DNA of 64,000 nt, taken from Terasakiella brassicae. GTDB lineage: Bacteria; Pseudomonadota; Alphaproteobacteria; Rhodospirillales; Terasakiellaceae. The notes under the pieces were generated by a model that was not told where the DNA came from, ran no database searches, and was given only the letters and a program-made list of their open reading frames with translations. Location: contig NZ_BMHV01000012.1 of NCBI RefSeq assembly GCF_014641495.1, forward strand, positions 62,001-126,000, read 5' to 3'. The translations under genes and the position numbers were made by a program. Of this stretch, positions 17,651 through 25,762 are shown piece by piece. The first letter of the stretch is position 1. The number at the start of each line of letters is the position of its first letter.

Positions 17651-18289
17651 ATGCCACCGGTTTTTAATAAAGAATTCTGCGAAAAACTTGATGAATTGTT
17701 TCGTTGGCGCAGGGATGTTCGACGGTTTAAAGCCGACCCTTTACCGCAAGGGATGCTGGATGAGTTGCTGGAAACCGCAACCTTGGCCCCATCGGTCGGA
17801 AATAGCCAGCCGTGGCGCTTTGTCGTCGTCGAAGATCGCACACGCCGTGACAAGGTCCGCAACAATTTTGAAGCCTGTAATCGTGAGGCTTTAGAAGATT
17901 ATCAGGGCAAAGAGGCGGACACCTATGCTTCTTTAAAATTATCCGGTCTGGATCGGGCCCCGGCCCATATTGCGGTTTTTTGTGATACTCAAACCGATAT
18001 TGGCAAGGGGTTGGGTCAGAAAACCATGCCGGAAACCTTAAAATATTCGGTTGTCTCCAGTATCCAGACATTGTGGCTTTCTGCGCGCGCCAAAGGTATT
18101 GGATTGGGCTGGGTTTCGATTGTGGAACCGGAAACGATCAAGGAAATTCTGGATATTGACGAGGAAAGCTGGGATTTGGTCGCCTATCTGTGTATCGGTT
18201 ATCCTGAGGAAGAGCACGAAGTCCCTGAACTGGTGCGTTTTGGATGGCAGGATCGTTTGCCCCTAAGCCAGACGGTTATTCGTCGCTAG
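17651..18289 (+). CDS. bluB: 5,6-dimethylbenzimidazole synthase BluB
   Basis: A flavin-destructase of the nitroreductase fold that turns FMNH2 into 5,6-dimethylbenzimidazole, the lower ligand of B12. It has 212 residues. Diagnostic segments are FRWRRDVRRF (residues 17-26), APSVGNSQPWRFV (46-58), KLSGLDRAP, and MPETLKYSVVSSIQTLWLSA followed by GLGWVSIVEP. These distinguish BluB from generic nitroreductases. It implies B12 synthesis, consistent with the riboswitch-controlled metal transporter 6 kb away. The repeat element begins within its stop codon region. Confidence 0.9.
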   Translation: MPPVFNKEFCEKLDELFRWRRDVRRFKADPLPQGMLDELLETATLAPSVGNSQPWRFVVVEDRTRRDKVRNNFEACNREALEDYQGKEADTYASLKLSGLDRAPAHIAVFCDTQTDIGKGLGQKTMPETLKYSVVSSIQTLWLSARAKGIGLGWVSIVEPETIKEILDIDEESWDLVAYLCIGYPEEEHEVPELVRFGWQDRLPLSQTVIRR

Positions 18290-18391
18290 AGCATTTAGGT
18301 TCGCATTGGCTCACCCGAAATGCTCTAACTTATTGATTTTACGCAAATGCGTCGTCGCAATCTGAATCAGATTGCTCGGGATTTGCTCTAG
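18286..18391. repeat. Palindromic intergenic repeat element
   Basis: The 106-base gap between two convergent genes is bounded by CTAGAGCA (18286-18293) and its inverse TGCTCTAG (18384-18391). Inside are further inverted pieces, GAGCATTT/AAATGCTC and CGCAAATGCG. It resembles the small dispersed palindromic repeats common in Rhodospirillales and may act as a bidirectional transcript end. Confidence 0.6.
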
Positions 18392-18392
18392 A

Positions 18393-18683
18393 TCAATAAT
18401 AGGTGTGGTCTTCCGGCGGATCATCGCGTTCCTGCGCAAGGCTGAAAATGCCCCAGCCCATAGCGATACTGCCAAATGTAACCGCCAAACCGGTAAACAT
18501 CACAATCATAACCAGCCAGCCATCGGAAGAAGACGATATCATCGTCCATAGTTTGCTGATGTCGTAATAAAGAAGTAAGGCACCAAAGAAAAAGCCACCG
18601 CATATCCCTGCCAACATATGTTTGAACAGGAAAATTAAGGTGGTTTGTGCAGTCCAGTGCAGATGGCTTAAAGGGTTTCTCAT
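18393..18683 (-). CDS. Small two-helix membrane protein
   Basis: A 96-residue protein with two membrane spans, about residues 24-44 (MLAGICGGFFFGALLLYYDI) and 58-82 (LVMIVMFTGLAVTFGSIAMGW). A short acidic tail ends DDPPEDHTYY. Its ATG overlaps the cinA-like stop by 4 bases, so it is the last gene of the unit 571-aa protein, CinA-like, membrane protein. I do not recognise the family. Confidence 0.65.
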   Translation of the reverse strand: MRNPLSHLHWTAQTTLIFLFKHMLAGICGGFFFGALLLYYDISKLWTMISSSSDGWLVMIVMFTGLAVTFGSIAMGWGIFSLAQERDDPPEDHTYY

Positions 18684-19426
18684 ACAGAGAAAATAAGCTT
18701 TCCACCCAAAGATTCAATCATTACTTTGATTCTTTCTAAACAAAGATCAATATCTTCTTCGTTTAACGCTCTCACGACAAGGCTGACACCTGTTTTCCCC
18801 TCACGAAAGTAAGGGTAACTGCCGATCTCAATATTTGGGAATTTATTTTGAATGTCTCCTAACGGCCCGGCAATAAGGCCTTCCCCTAAGTCTGTCGAAA
18901 TGGTTTTGGAGATAACTGGCACAGCGCCTTTTAAACGGGGTTTGAGGTTTTCAAACATGGCTTGTGCGATGCGTGGAACCCCCGCCAGAACAAAAACATT
19001 GTCGATTTGAAAACCAGGAGCTTTGCTGATAGGGTTTTCAATCAAAATGGCATCGCTGGGGGTATTTGCCATACGCAGACGTGCTTCGTTTAAATCTTCC
19101 GGCCTGTAATGGGTTTGAAGCATGGCAACCGCCTTTTCATTGCGAATAAGCGGACGCTTGAAGGCCTTGGCGATACAGGCGGCGGTGATATCGTCATGCG
19201 TTGGGCCGATGCCGCCCGTTGTAAAGACGTAATCAAAGGCCGTGCGCGCATAATTCACCGTATCGATAATGATCTTTTCATCATCGGGAATGACGCGGGC
19301 TTCGCCAACCTGAATGCCGATTTCATTTAAGGCATTGGCAAGGAATGTGAGGTTTGCATCGCGGGTTCGCCCCGATAAAACCTCGTTCCCGATAATCAAA
19401 ATAAAGGCACGGATTTTATCAGGCAT
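18680..19426 (-). CDS. CinA-like molybdopterin-binding-fold protein (short form)
   Basis: A 248-residue protein of the MoCF-biosynthesis fold, matching the N-terminal half of CinA (IIGNEVLSGRTRDANLTFLA, FTTGGIGPTHDDITA, VFVLAGVPRIAQAMF). The C-terminal NMN deamidase domain of full CinA is absent. CinA N-domains are nucleotide pyrophosphatases (ADP-ribose/CoA-type). Stand-alone versions are common in alphaproteobacteria. It starts 3 bases after the 571-residue unknown gene. Confidence 0.85.
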   Translation of the reverse strand: MPDKIRAFILIIGNEVLSGRTRDANLTFLANALNEIGIQVGEARVIPDDEKIIIDTVNYARTAFDYVFTTGGIGPTHDDITAACIAKAFKRPLIRNEKAVAMLQTHYRPEDLNEARLRMANTPSDAILIENPISKAPGFQIDNVFVLAGVPRIAQAMFENLKPRLKGAVPVISKTISTDLGEGLIAGPLGDIQNKFPNIEIGSYPYFREGKTGVSLVVRALNEEDIDLCLERIKVMIESLGGKLIFSV

Positions 19427-19429
19427 GGC

Positions 19430-21145
19430 TTAGGATTTTTTCATCTTTTCATACATGCCTTCATAGGCCGTAATGAATTTGCCAATTGTATGGGAAATGG
19501 TGTCTTTGGTGTTGTGTGAGGTATCTTCACCAGTTTCGCGCGCCTGTTGGCGGGCAAAAAGAACACGGTCCATTAAACCGAGAATGCCATCGATGACACC
19601 CTGAAGCGGCTTCGCCAGACTTTCTTTTTGTGATTCCAGATAAGTTGACGCGTTTGCGAAATCTTTTTCATACTTAATCAGATGCAAAACCAAGATTGCT
19701 TCGAAAAAATATTCCAGACAATTTTTAAGAACACGCGGCTCGCAAGGCTCTTTCAACAGCTTGATGATTTGTGTGGCATAGGCATTGGGACGACGACCCA
19801 TTTCCGGTACGGAAAGCGGCAAGCGTCCTTCATCCAGTTTTTGTCCCATACAGGCGGTTTGAACTTCGGCCAAGCCAATGGAGTTTTTGGTGTACAGCAG
19901 GTTGAGGATCAGCATTTCAAAGAAGTTCTGATCATTATTCTTGAAAGATTGTTCCAAACCGCGTGCGACAGCGCCTTTTGCGGTAGAACCCCCTTTGGCT
20001 TGTTCGGCAATCTGGATAATACGTTCCACTTCTGATTTAAACAGATTTTCACGCATTTGCGACAGGTAGCTGAGAATGGAAAAATTGAAGGTGCGGGGGA
20101 AGAAAATCTCGCCACGGGCTTCGGCAGCCTTGAAAATTTCCAGAACTTCTTCCCACGCCTCTTTTTCTTTTTTTCGTGCGCGTTTGGGGGCGGCCTGCGG
20201 TTTCTTTTCTTTACCCAGAAGTTTGGAGAATAAACCGCCTTTTTTCTCTTTTACTGTGGTTTTCTTTGCGGTGTCATTTTCGCCCGTATGGGCACGTTTG
20301 GCGGCTTCGGCTTGGGCACTGCCCCAGCCGGCAAAACCGGACTCAACCACATCCAGAAGCGGACGTGATTTATCCCGCAGTACTTTACGGATTGTTTCTT
20401 CGTCGGCTTTGGGGTCGGTGTCGTTATAGACGCGGCGGGCTAAAATATCGCGGCTGTCCACGATCAGGGCTTTGATGGCATCTTCGATCAAGACGCTGAA
20501 TTCGACGGTGTACAGGAAATGCGGTGGAATGCCGATATCCACTGTTGAATGTCGTCCATACATATGCACACTGCGCAGGACGTCCAGCTTGGCATCAAAA
20601 TGACGGACAACGGTTTGAATGCAGATTTTTTCTGCCAGTTCGTATGGGAAATCCGGTTCTATTTCTTCGACAACGGTTTCTTCTTTATCGATCGGGCTCC
20701 CTTTCCCACCAGCGGCAATCGCTTTGGCTTTGGCTGCGGATTTTGCTTCGGCAGCCTTGCGTTTGGCTTCTTCGGCTTCGCGTTTTTTCTTTTCTTTTAG
20801 GGCTTGAGACCGTTTGGGCAAATCTTCCAAACCGACCATGATGTCTTCGGCGTGGCTGCGCACCAAGCGGGTAAACTGACCGTCGCGAAATTCTTTACAT
20901 TGTTCCATGACACCCAGAACGAATTTAACCTGCTGAAGATAGGTGCCTTGCTGCAATGTATCCGGATTGCCCTCTTTGAGGACTTTCAGGACACGCAAAG
21001 CCGCACGATCAACCTGAGACATCATCGCTGCTTTACCCTCTTCAGGTTTGAGCGATGCTAACTCTTGCATGGCTGTCATCAGTTCGATTTTTTCAAAATC
21101 GCTTTGTTTCTCTTCAGACACGTTTAAAACCGTTGTTTTGTTCAT
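19430..21145 (-). CDS. Uncharacterised 571-residue cytoplasmic protein
   Basis: I do not recognise this protein. It has no signal peptide or membrane span. It is mostly helical, with a Lys/Ala/Glu-rich coiled-coil stretch at about 108-150. A central block follows (PDFPYELAEKICIQTVVRHF to about 250). A basic linker at about 275-320 (KKGGLFSKLLGKEKK) has the look of an amphipathic membrane- or nucleic-acid-contacting helix. The C-terminal domain (about 320-571) contains FNFSILSYLSQMRENLFK. It is the first gene of a unit with cinA-like and a small membrane protein. The ribosome site is weak, but the start is the first Met and the coding frame is continuous. Confidence 0.7.
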   Translation of the reverse strand: MNKTTVLNVSEEKQSDFEKIELMTAMQELASLKPEEGKAAMMSQVDRAALRVLKVLKEGNPDTLQQGTYLQQVKFVLGVMEQCKEFRDGQFTRLVRSHAEDIMVGLEDLPKRSQALKEKKKREAEEAKRKAAEAKSAAKAKAIAAGGKGSPIDKEETVVEEIEPDFPYELAEKICIQTVVRHFDAKLDVLRSVHMYGRHSTVDIGIPPHFLYTVEFSVLIEDAIKALIVDSRDILARRVYNDTDPKADEETIRKVLRDKSRPLLDVVESGFAGWGSAQAEAAKRAHTGENDTAKKTTVKEKKGGLFSKLLGKEKKPQAAPKRARKKEKEAWEEVLEIFKAAEARGEIFFPRTFNFSILSYLSQMRENLFKSEVERIIQIAEQAKGGSTAKGAVARGLEQSFKNNDQNFFEMLILNLLYTKNSIGLAEVQTACMGQKLDEGRLPLSVPEMGRRPNAYATQIIKLLKEPCEPRVLKNCLEYFFEAILVLHLIKYEKDFANASTYLESQKESLAKPLQGVIDGILGLMDRVLFARQQARETGEDTSHNTKDTISHTIGKFITAYEGMYEKMKKS

Positions 21146-21264
21146 TTACAATTGTTGCCAAGAGTACGGACAAATCAGGCAAAAATCAACGCTTTGAACG
21201 CACAGGGATAGCAACATTTATAAACTATAAGACAATAGTTAATAAAATCGATACGAAAGATGAC

Positions 21265-21942
21265 TTATTTTGCGTGTTTGCATTTTGGGGCAGGGGAAAT
21301 AAGTTGTCCTCCTTCAAGGTTTAAATGGTTTTTTGTCACTTTGCGGCGAAAATGAGGATCATGGGAAATCACGATCATGGCCTGTGGTAAATGATTTAAA
21401 ATATCAACCAGACGTTCCTGCGTACCTTCATCCAGCGCGTTGGTCGGTTCATCCAGCAACAGGATGTCGGGCTCCATTGCCAGAACGCAGGCGAGGCTGA
21501 CAAGACGTTTTTCGCCACCGGACAGGTTATGGGTGGCACGATCTCGCAAATGATCCAGTCGTAAATCCTGCAATGTTTTTTCAACGATGGCGAGGGCTTG
21601 ATCAATTGGTTTGCCGAGGTTCAACACCCCAAAGGCGATGTCTTCGGCGACTGTGGGGCAAAATAACTGGTCATCGGGGTCTTGAAAAACCAACCCGATG
21701 CGGCGGCGTACCTCTTTGAAATCGCTTTCGATGCGGCGTTCCTTGTTAAAGGCGAAGACATGGCCTGCTGTCGGTTTGATCAATCCGACCATAATATGAA
21801 ACAGGGTGCTTTTACCGGCACCGTTTGGCCCATTAATCGCAATACGTTCACCGGCGCTGAGGGAAAAGTCGATTCCATTTAAAACGGGTTTTTGATTGGG
21901 ATAGGAAAAATGGATGTTTGTTAGTTCAATAAGTTTATCCAT
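21265..21942 (-). CDS. cbiO: ECF metal transporter ATPase (CbiO/NikO)
   Basis: A 225-residue ABC ATPase energising a cobalt or nickel energy-coupling-factor transporter. Walker A is NGPNGAGKSTLF, the Q-loop FQDPDDQLFCPTV is characteristic of CbiO/EcfA, the signature is LSGGEKRLVSLA and Walker B is ILLLDEPTNALD. I use the ATG at 21940-21942 (MDKLIELTNI), which overlaps the cbiQ stop by 8 bases. The frame upstream only adds a hydrophobic run belonging to the overlapping gene. It is the last gene of the riboswitch-controlled operon. Confidence 0.92.
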   Translation of the reverse strand: MDKLIELTNIHFSYPNQKPVLNGIDFSLSAGERIAINGPNGAGKSTLFHIMVGLIKPTAGHVFAFNKERRIESDFKEVRRRIGLVFQDPDDQLFCPTVAEDIAFGVLNLGKPIDQALAIVEKTLQDLRLDHLRDRATHNLSGGEKRLVSLACVLAMEPDILLLDEPTNALDEGTQERLVDILNHLPQAMIVISHDPHFRRKVTKNHLNLEGGQLISPAPKCKHAK

Positions 21943-22705
21943 AAGAAATATCCAGAATAAAAAGGCCAAGGAGAAAAAGAAAAGAGGCAAGACAGAAAAT
22001 ACGATCGCGCTTTTGAAAATGGAATTCGCCCAGAAGATAGAATTTCCCCTGAAATCCCCGACATTTCATCGCCTCTAAAATACGTTCGGAGCGTTCAATA
22101 CTGCGCACCAGCAACATACCGAGCAGATAGCCGATAGAACGGTAGGTATGCAGGTTGTTGCCCGGTTGAAAACACCGTGCTTTCATCGCGACCCGCAGGC
22201 GGAAGTATTCCTGTTTGAGCACATCAATATAACGCACACTGAAAAGCATGAGATGAACCAGATTTTCCGGCACCCGCAGACGGTTGAGGGCATGCCCCAA
22301 TACAATGGCGTCAATCGTGCCGACAAGGGCGAGCAAGGTTAGAACAACAGCATTGGCTTTTAAGGTGATTTCGCAGGCTTTGTAAAACCCTTCCCATGTG
22401 GCCTCAAAACCGAACAGGGTGAACCAGACTTCCCCCGGTGTGGTAAAAGGCAGCATACACAGGAGAAAAATAATAAAGCCGTCCATCGTTATGACTTTTT
22501 TGACAGTTTCCCCGGCCGGTAATTTTGCCGATAACATGAGGAAGACACCGCAAAGTACCGCAATGGATAAGCTGATAAAGCCTGTCAGGCTGACGACCAC
22601 GCATGCGAAAATAAAAGAGGCAACGATACGGGCGCGGGGATCAAGACGTAACATCCATGATGATCCACCTGCGCCCATATGCATGTTTGAGGAAGCCGGG
22701 CTCAT
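21935..22705 (-). CDS. cbiQ: ECF transporter transmembrane T-component (CbiQ/NikQ)
   Basis: An integral membrane protein of 256 residues, the scaffold linking the ATPase to the substrate-capture subunit. It has about five or six membrane helices. It also has the coupling-type motif region with RVAMKARCFQPG and ERILEAMKCRGFQG, typical of CbiQ cytoplasmic helices. The ATG at 22703-22705 (MSPASSNMHMG) makes a 4-base ATGA overlap with the upstream gene and is preferred over 22726. Confidence 0.9.
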   Translation of the reverse strand: MSPASSNMHMGAGGSSWMLRLDPRARIVASFIFACVVVSLTGFISLSIAVLCGVFLMLSAKLPAGETVKKVITMDGFIIFLLCMLPFTTPGEVWFTLFGFEATWEGFYKACEITLKANAVVLTLLALVGTIDAIVLGHALNRLRVPENLVHLMLFSVRYIDVLKQEYFRLRVAMKARCFQPGNNLHTYRSIGYLLGMLLVRSIERSERILEAMKCRGFQGKFYLLGEFHFQKRDRIFCLASFLFLLGLFILDISYG

Positions 22706-23271
22706 TCCCCTTTCTTTTCCTTGCAACGTGCAGCCATGTAAAAGGCAATGCCGGTCAGACCAAGGATATAACCGATCCCGCCCATGATGGTCTGCAAATC
22801 GTTCTTTTCCTTGTAGGATGCGATTTCTTTGCGTAACGGTTGGATTTCCTTACGTACAGCTTTGGCAACCAGTTTTTGCATGTCACCGGATACGGCAACA
22901 GATTGATCTGTGCTTTGGGATGGGGTTTGTACCGGGGCTGTCTCGCCTTTTAAATGGTCGGGTAATTCATCAACCTGCATGATGAGGGTCGCCACATGCC
23001 CGGCTCCTAAATTCGCACGAAATTTATGGGGAATGGCTTTGGTCGGGGTGAAACGGAACAAACCTTCTTTACCGATTTTTGTTTCCCCCAAGAGATTATC
23101 GTCAAGATCGAAGACTTCAACCGCTGTGCCTTCCAAGGCAACATCCCCGTTGGACAGACCGACTTCACCTTCGATATCCGCCCCGTCCGTCCAAGCCGAA
23201 GCGATAACCTTGTGAGCATCGGCCGGTGTTGTGAGGGCCAGCAGCGCAATGAGTACAAGAAACTTACGCAT
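22702..23271 (-). CDS. NikL/CbiL-like periplasmic accessory subunit
   Basis: A 189-residue protein with a signal peptide (residues 1-19, cleavage near PADA-H) and a mature N-terminal His. A beta-rich domain (about 20-105) recalls carboxypeptidase-regulatory folds. A coiled region spans about 125-155, and one C-terminal membrane helix (about 160-182, IMGGIGYILGLTGIAFYMAA) precedes a Cys/Lys tail. This is the pattern of NikL-type partners that accompany M, Q and O subunits in place of CbiN. It overlaps cbiM by 8 bases. Confidence 0.75.
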   Translation of the reverse strand: MRKFLVLIALLALTTPADAHKVIASAWTDGADIEGEVGLSNGDVALEGTAVEVFDLDDNLLGETKIGKEGLFRFTPTKAIPHKFRANLGAGHVATLIMQVDELPDHLKGETAPVQTPSQSTDQSVAVSGDMQKLVAKAVRKEIQPLRKEIASYKEKNDLQTIMGGIGYILGLTGIAFYMAARCKEKKGE

Positions 23272-23893
23272 GGCGAACCGCCGTCACGGGAATAAAGCTG
23301 TCAAATAGTTCAGGCTTGACGCGATGGATCAGGGAAACTGCACAGGCACAAAGGAAGCCTTCAATCGCCATAACGGGGGTATGGGCCAAGATGACCAATT
23401 TGGCAGCGGGAATAAAAGATTCCCCGGTAATGGCCAAGGCAATGGTAACGAGTACGGCGGTGACGGCAATTGACCCGCCCCCGGCAAGAGCCCCCCAGAA
23501 CATGGCGACTTTTTTGTTTGAATGACGGATACCTGTGCGACAAATATAGTGCATCAAAACAGCGGGTAGGGCAATTGCAACGGTATTGACACCCAAAACC
23601 GTGACACCGCCGTAGCCAAAAAATAATGCTTGTAATAATAAGCCGACGAACAGGGCAGGGAAAGCCGTCCATCCCAAGATCAATCCTGCCAAACCATTCA
23701 TAATCAAATGGACGGAACTGGGACCAATGGGCACATGGATAAGGGAGGCAACGAAAAACGTTGCCGCCATGATCCCGGCGGCCGGGATTTTTTCCATATC
23801 CATTTTCTTTAACCCAAGGGCAATACCGCCAACGGCAAGAATACCGCCGGCAATGACCACATCATTGGAAAGGGCACCATCTACGATATGCAT
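23264..23893 (-). CDS. cbiM: Cobalt/nickel ECF transporter S-component (CbiM/NikM)
   Basis: The metal-capturing membrane subunit, 209 residues. It begins MHIVDGALSNDVVIAGG. The N-terminal Met-His-Ile motif binds the metal through the free amino end and His2 in this family. Six or seven membrane helices follow, including HVPIGPSSVHLIMNGLAGLILGW with further metal-type His residues. It lies 3 bases after the DUF4198 gene. Family members transport Co2+ or Ni2+. The upstream riboswitch favours cobalt. Confidence 0.92.
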   Translation of the reverse strand: MHIVDGALSNDVVIAGGILAVGGIALGLKKMDMEKIPAAGIMAATFFVASLIHVPIGPSSVHLIMNGLAGLILGWTAFPALFVGLLLQALFFGYGGVTVLGVNTVAIALPAVLMHYICRTGIRHSNKKVAMFWGALAGGGSIAVTAVLVTIALAITGESFIPAAKLVILAHTPVMAIEGFLCACAVSLIHRVKPELFDSFIPVTAVRHA

Positions 23894-23896
23894 CTT

Positions 23897-24694
23897 TTAA
23901 TCCTCCAACGTGTGGGCTTTGATCCATAAAACAGCGTCTTGTGAGAGTTCTTTAGCGTTGAATTCACTGTCCGGGCCGACCCCCAAGGCGGCAAATCCCC
24001 AATAACCGGCCTTTGGAATGCCAAAGCTGAATTTCCCTTGGGCATCGGTTAGGGCCACAATCGCCCCGCCGGGAACTTCGCTGACTTTTGCATTTTGCGG
24101 TTTGTTGGCGTTCATATCCGGTTCTGCGATCATATGTTCGATTTCAATTTCAACACCGGGCGCAGGTTGTCCATTTTTGAGAACAACACCGGAAAAAGTC
24201 GATCCGACCAGTGCGCCATAGGGTTTACTGAGTGGGACAATTTCCGTTTTCAGGCCCAGCGGTTCAGACCAATTGGTTGGCACATCGCCTTTATTGATGA
24301 TCACCTTGGTGATCTGCTGGATGTAGATATCTTCGCTTTCTTCGTAATAAGGGGCCGGTACAGCCACGAGAGCATAATCCCCGTTGCGTTTCAGGGTGAC
24401 AGAAGCATCGTAGGCCGTAGCCTCATTGGACAGACCCTTAAATGTGATGGGGTTTAAGGTGGGCTTCAGGTCTGTCTTTTTACCTTTGAAGACGGAATAA
24501 AATTCAACGGGTTCGCCCATTGCCATTGTATGACCATTGGACATGGGGTGCCAGAACACCAGCTTTAACGGCACTTCTCCGGCTTTTTTGATGTTAATTT
24601 CGGGTGTGTAGATAAGTTGGAAATGAGCGTTGGCCTGTTGCGCCATGCTCAGAACACTTACCATTGCGGCAGCGAAGATAGATTTACGTAACAA
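23897..24694 (-). CDS. DUF4198/NikK-like periplasmic metal-transport protein
   Basis: A 265-residue exported protein, with a signal peptide at residues 1-23 and a mature start at HFQLIYTPE exposing an N-terminal His. It has two beta-sandwich regions and the conserved HPMSNGHTMAMGEP segment (about 50-63), rich in His and Met. DUF4198 proteins accompany nickel and cobalt ECF systems as NikK. It is the first gene of the operon, 115 bases downstream of the cobalamin riboswitch, with a GAGGGG ribosome site. Confidence 0.8.
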   Translation of the reverse strand: MLRKSIFAAAMVSVLSMAQQANAHFQLIYTPEINIKKAGEVPLKLVFWHPMSNGHTMAMGEPVEFYSVFKGKKTDLKPTLNPITFKGLSNEATAYDASVTLKRNGDYALVAVPAPYYEESEDIYIQQITKVIINKGDVPTNWSEPLGLKTEIVPLSKPYGALVGSTFSGVVLKNGQPAPGVEIEIEHMIAEPDMNANKPQNAKVSEVPGGAIVALTDAQGKFSFGIPKAGYWGFAALGVGPDSEFNAKELSQDAVLWIKAHTLED

Positions 24695-24809
24695 TGTTGA
24701 TCCCCTCGATCAGAGAAATAAATGTCAGGATCAAGCGGTTTGGTAGAGAAGGTACAGGTTGGAAAAAAAGACATCCCCGTGAGCTTCCCCGCTCGATCGT
24801 CGTATATAT

Positions 24810-24989
24810 GGCAGGTATCCTGGCTTGCGCTTTTTCGCCCCGTCTCCCTTCCCGGCCATTTTACCAGTGGGCTATCAGACGGCACATTTGCGCTTACAGT
24901 TGCGGGGGCAGCCACGGTTTCGATCCCTGATGGGTACGTCTCACCGTGTTCCCTTTTAATCTCCTAGACTCTTGCCTTCGGAGAACCAT
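24810..24989 (-). promoter_or_regulatory. Cobalamin riboswitch
   Basis: Read on the minus strand, this 180-base leader shows the B12-riboswitch landmarks in order. They are AAAAGGGAACACGGTG, the core CTGCCCCCGCAACTGTAAGC, a CCACTG element, a GGGAAGG element, and the closing AGCCAGGATACCTGCC (24810-24825 on plus). It lies directly upstream of the K-M-L-Q-O transporter operon and should repress it when adenosylcobalamin is high. I could not define the expression-platform hairpin. The rest of the 469-base gap (24695-25163) is transporter leader and the promoter region of yceI. Confidence 0.95.
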
Positions 24990-25163
24990 GAGTACTTTTA
25001 GGGCGGATTTGTTTTGCGAGTCAACAATTCTGTGCTTTGATGAAATGTTATTGGTTCAATTTTAGAAACAATCCCTTTCGTTTTACGTTCTTTTTGTCGT
25101 GCAAAGAACAGATTATCTTGCTTGGAGTAACCATTCATCTCTCATAAGCAAGGATATCTCTCG

Positions 25164-25739
25164 ATGAAAAAACTTTTGCTCGCTTCTGTATTCGCTCTCG
25201 GTCTTGGTGTTTCCGGCGCACAGGCGGAGCCCGTAGAATATGTATTTGATACCGATCACACTTCGATTGAATTTTATGTCAATCATATGGGGTTTTCCAA
25301 TTTCCAAGGTGAGTTCCAGACTTTTGACGGCACGCTTGTTTTTGATGAAGCCAAGCCCCAAGACAGCCGTGTTGAGGTCGTTATTGAGGCAAACAGCATC
25401 GACACCGATGTTGCCGCGTTGGACAAACACTTAAAGTCGGCTGATTTTTTTGATGTAGCAAATTTTCCGAACCTGACATTCAAAAGCAAATCTATCGAAA
25501 TCACAGGTGAAAAAACCGGGATTATCACAGGCGATCTCACCATGCATGGCGTGACCAAAGAGGTTGCCTTGAACGTAACGCTGAACAAAGCAGCCCCGAA
25601 CCCGATGACGAAAAAAGCAGCCGTTGGTTTTTCTGCAACAGCAACTTTGCAACGTTCCGATTTTGGCATTTCCACCTATGTCCCGGCTGTTGGCGATGAA
25701 GTGAAAATCCGTATTGAAACAGAAGCGCAAGCAAAATAA
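25164..25739 (+). CDS. yceI: YceI-family periplasmic protein
   Basis: A 191-residue exported lipocalin-like beta-barrel of the YceI family, which binds isoprenoid or other lipophilic molecules. The signal peptide is residues 1-21 (cleavage after AQA). The mature N-terminus EPVEYVFDTDHTSIEFYVNHMG is characteristic, as are GDLTMHGVTKEVAL and LQRSDFGISTYVPAVGDEVKI. It lies 23 bases before a b561-YceI fusion gene, so two YceI domains are made from one transcript. Such genes often pair with cytochrome b561. Confidence 0.92.
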   Translation: MKKLLLASVFALGLGVSGAQAEPVEYVFDTDHTSIEFYVNHMGFSNFQGEFQTFDGTLVFDEAKPQDSRVEVVIEANSIDTDVAALDKHLKSADFFDVANFPNLTFKSKSIEITGEKTGIITGDLTMHGVTKEVALNVTLNKAAPNPMTKKAAVGFSATATLQRSDFGISTYVPAVGDEVKIRIETEAQAK

Positions 25740-25762
25740 CGCATAAATTAAGGATTACCGCC

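Noticed and set aside
17651-18289. Generic nitroreductase
   Set aside because: The FRWRRDVRRF and MPETLKYSVVSS segments fit BluB specifically, and B12-linked genes lie nearby.
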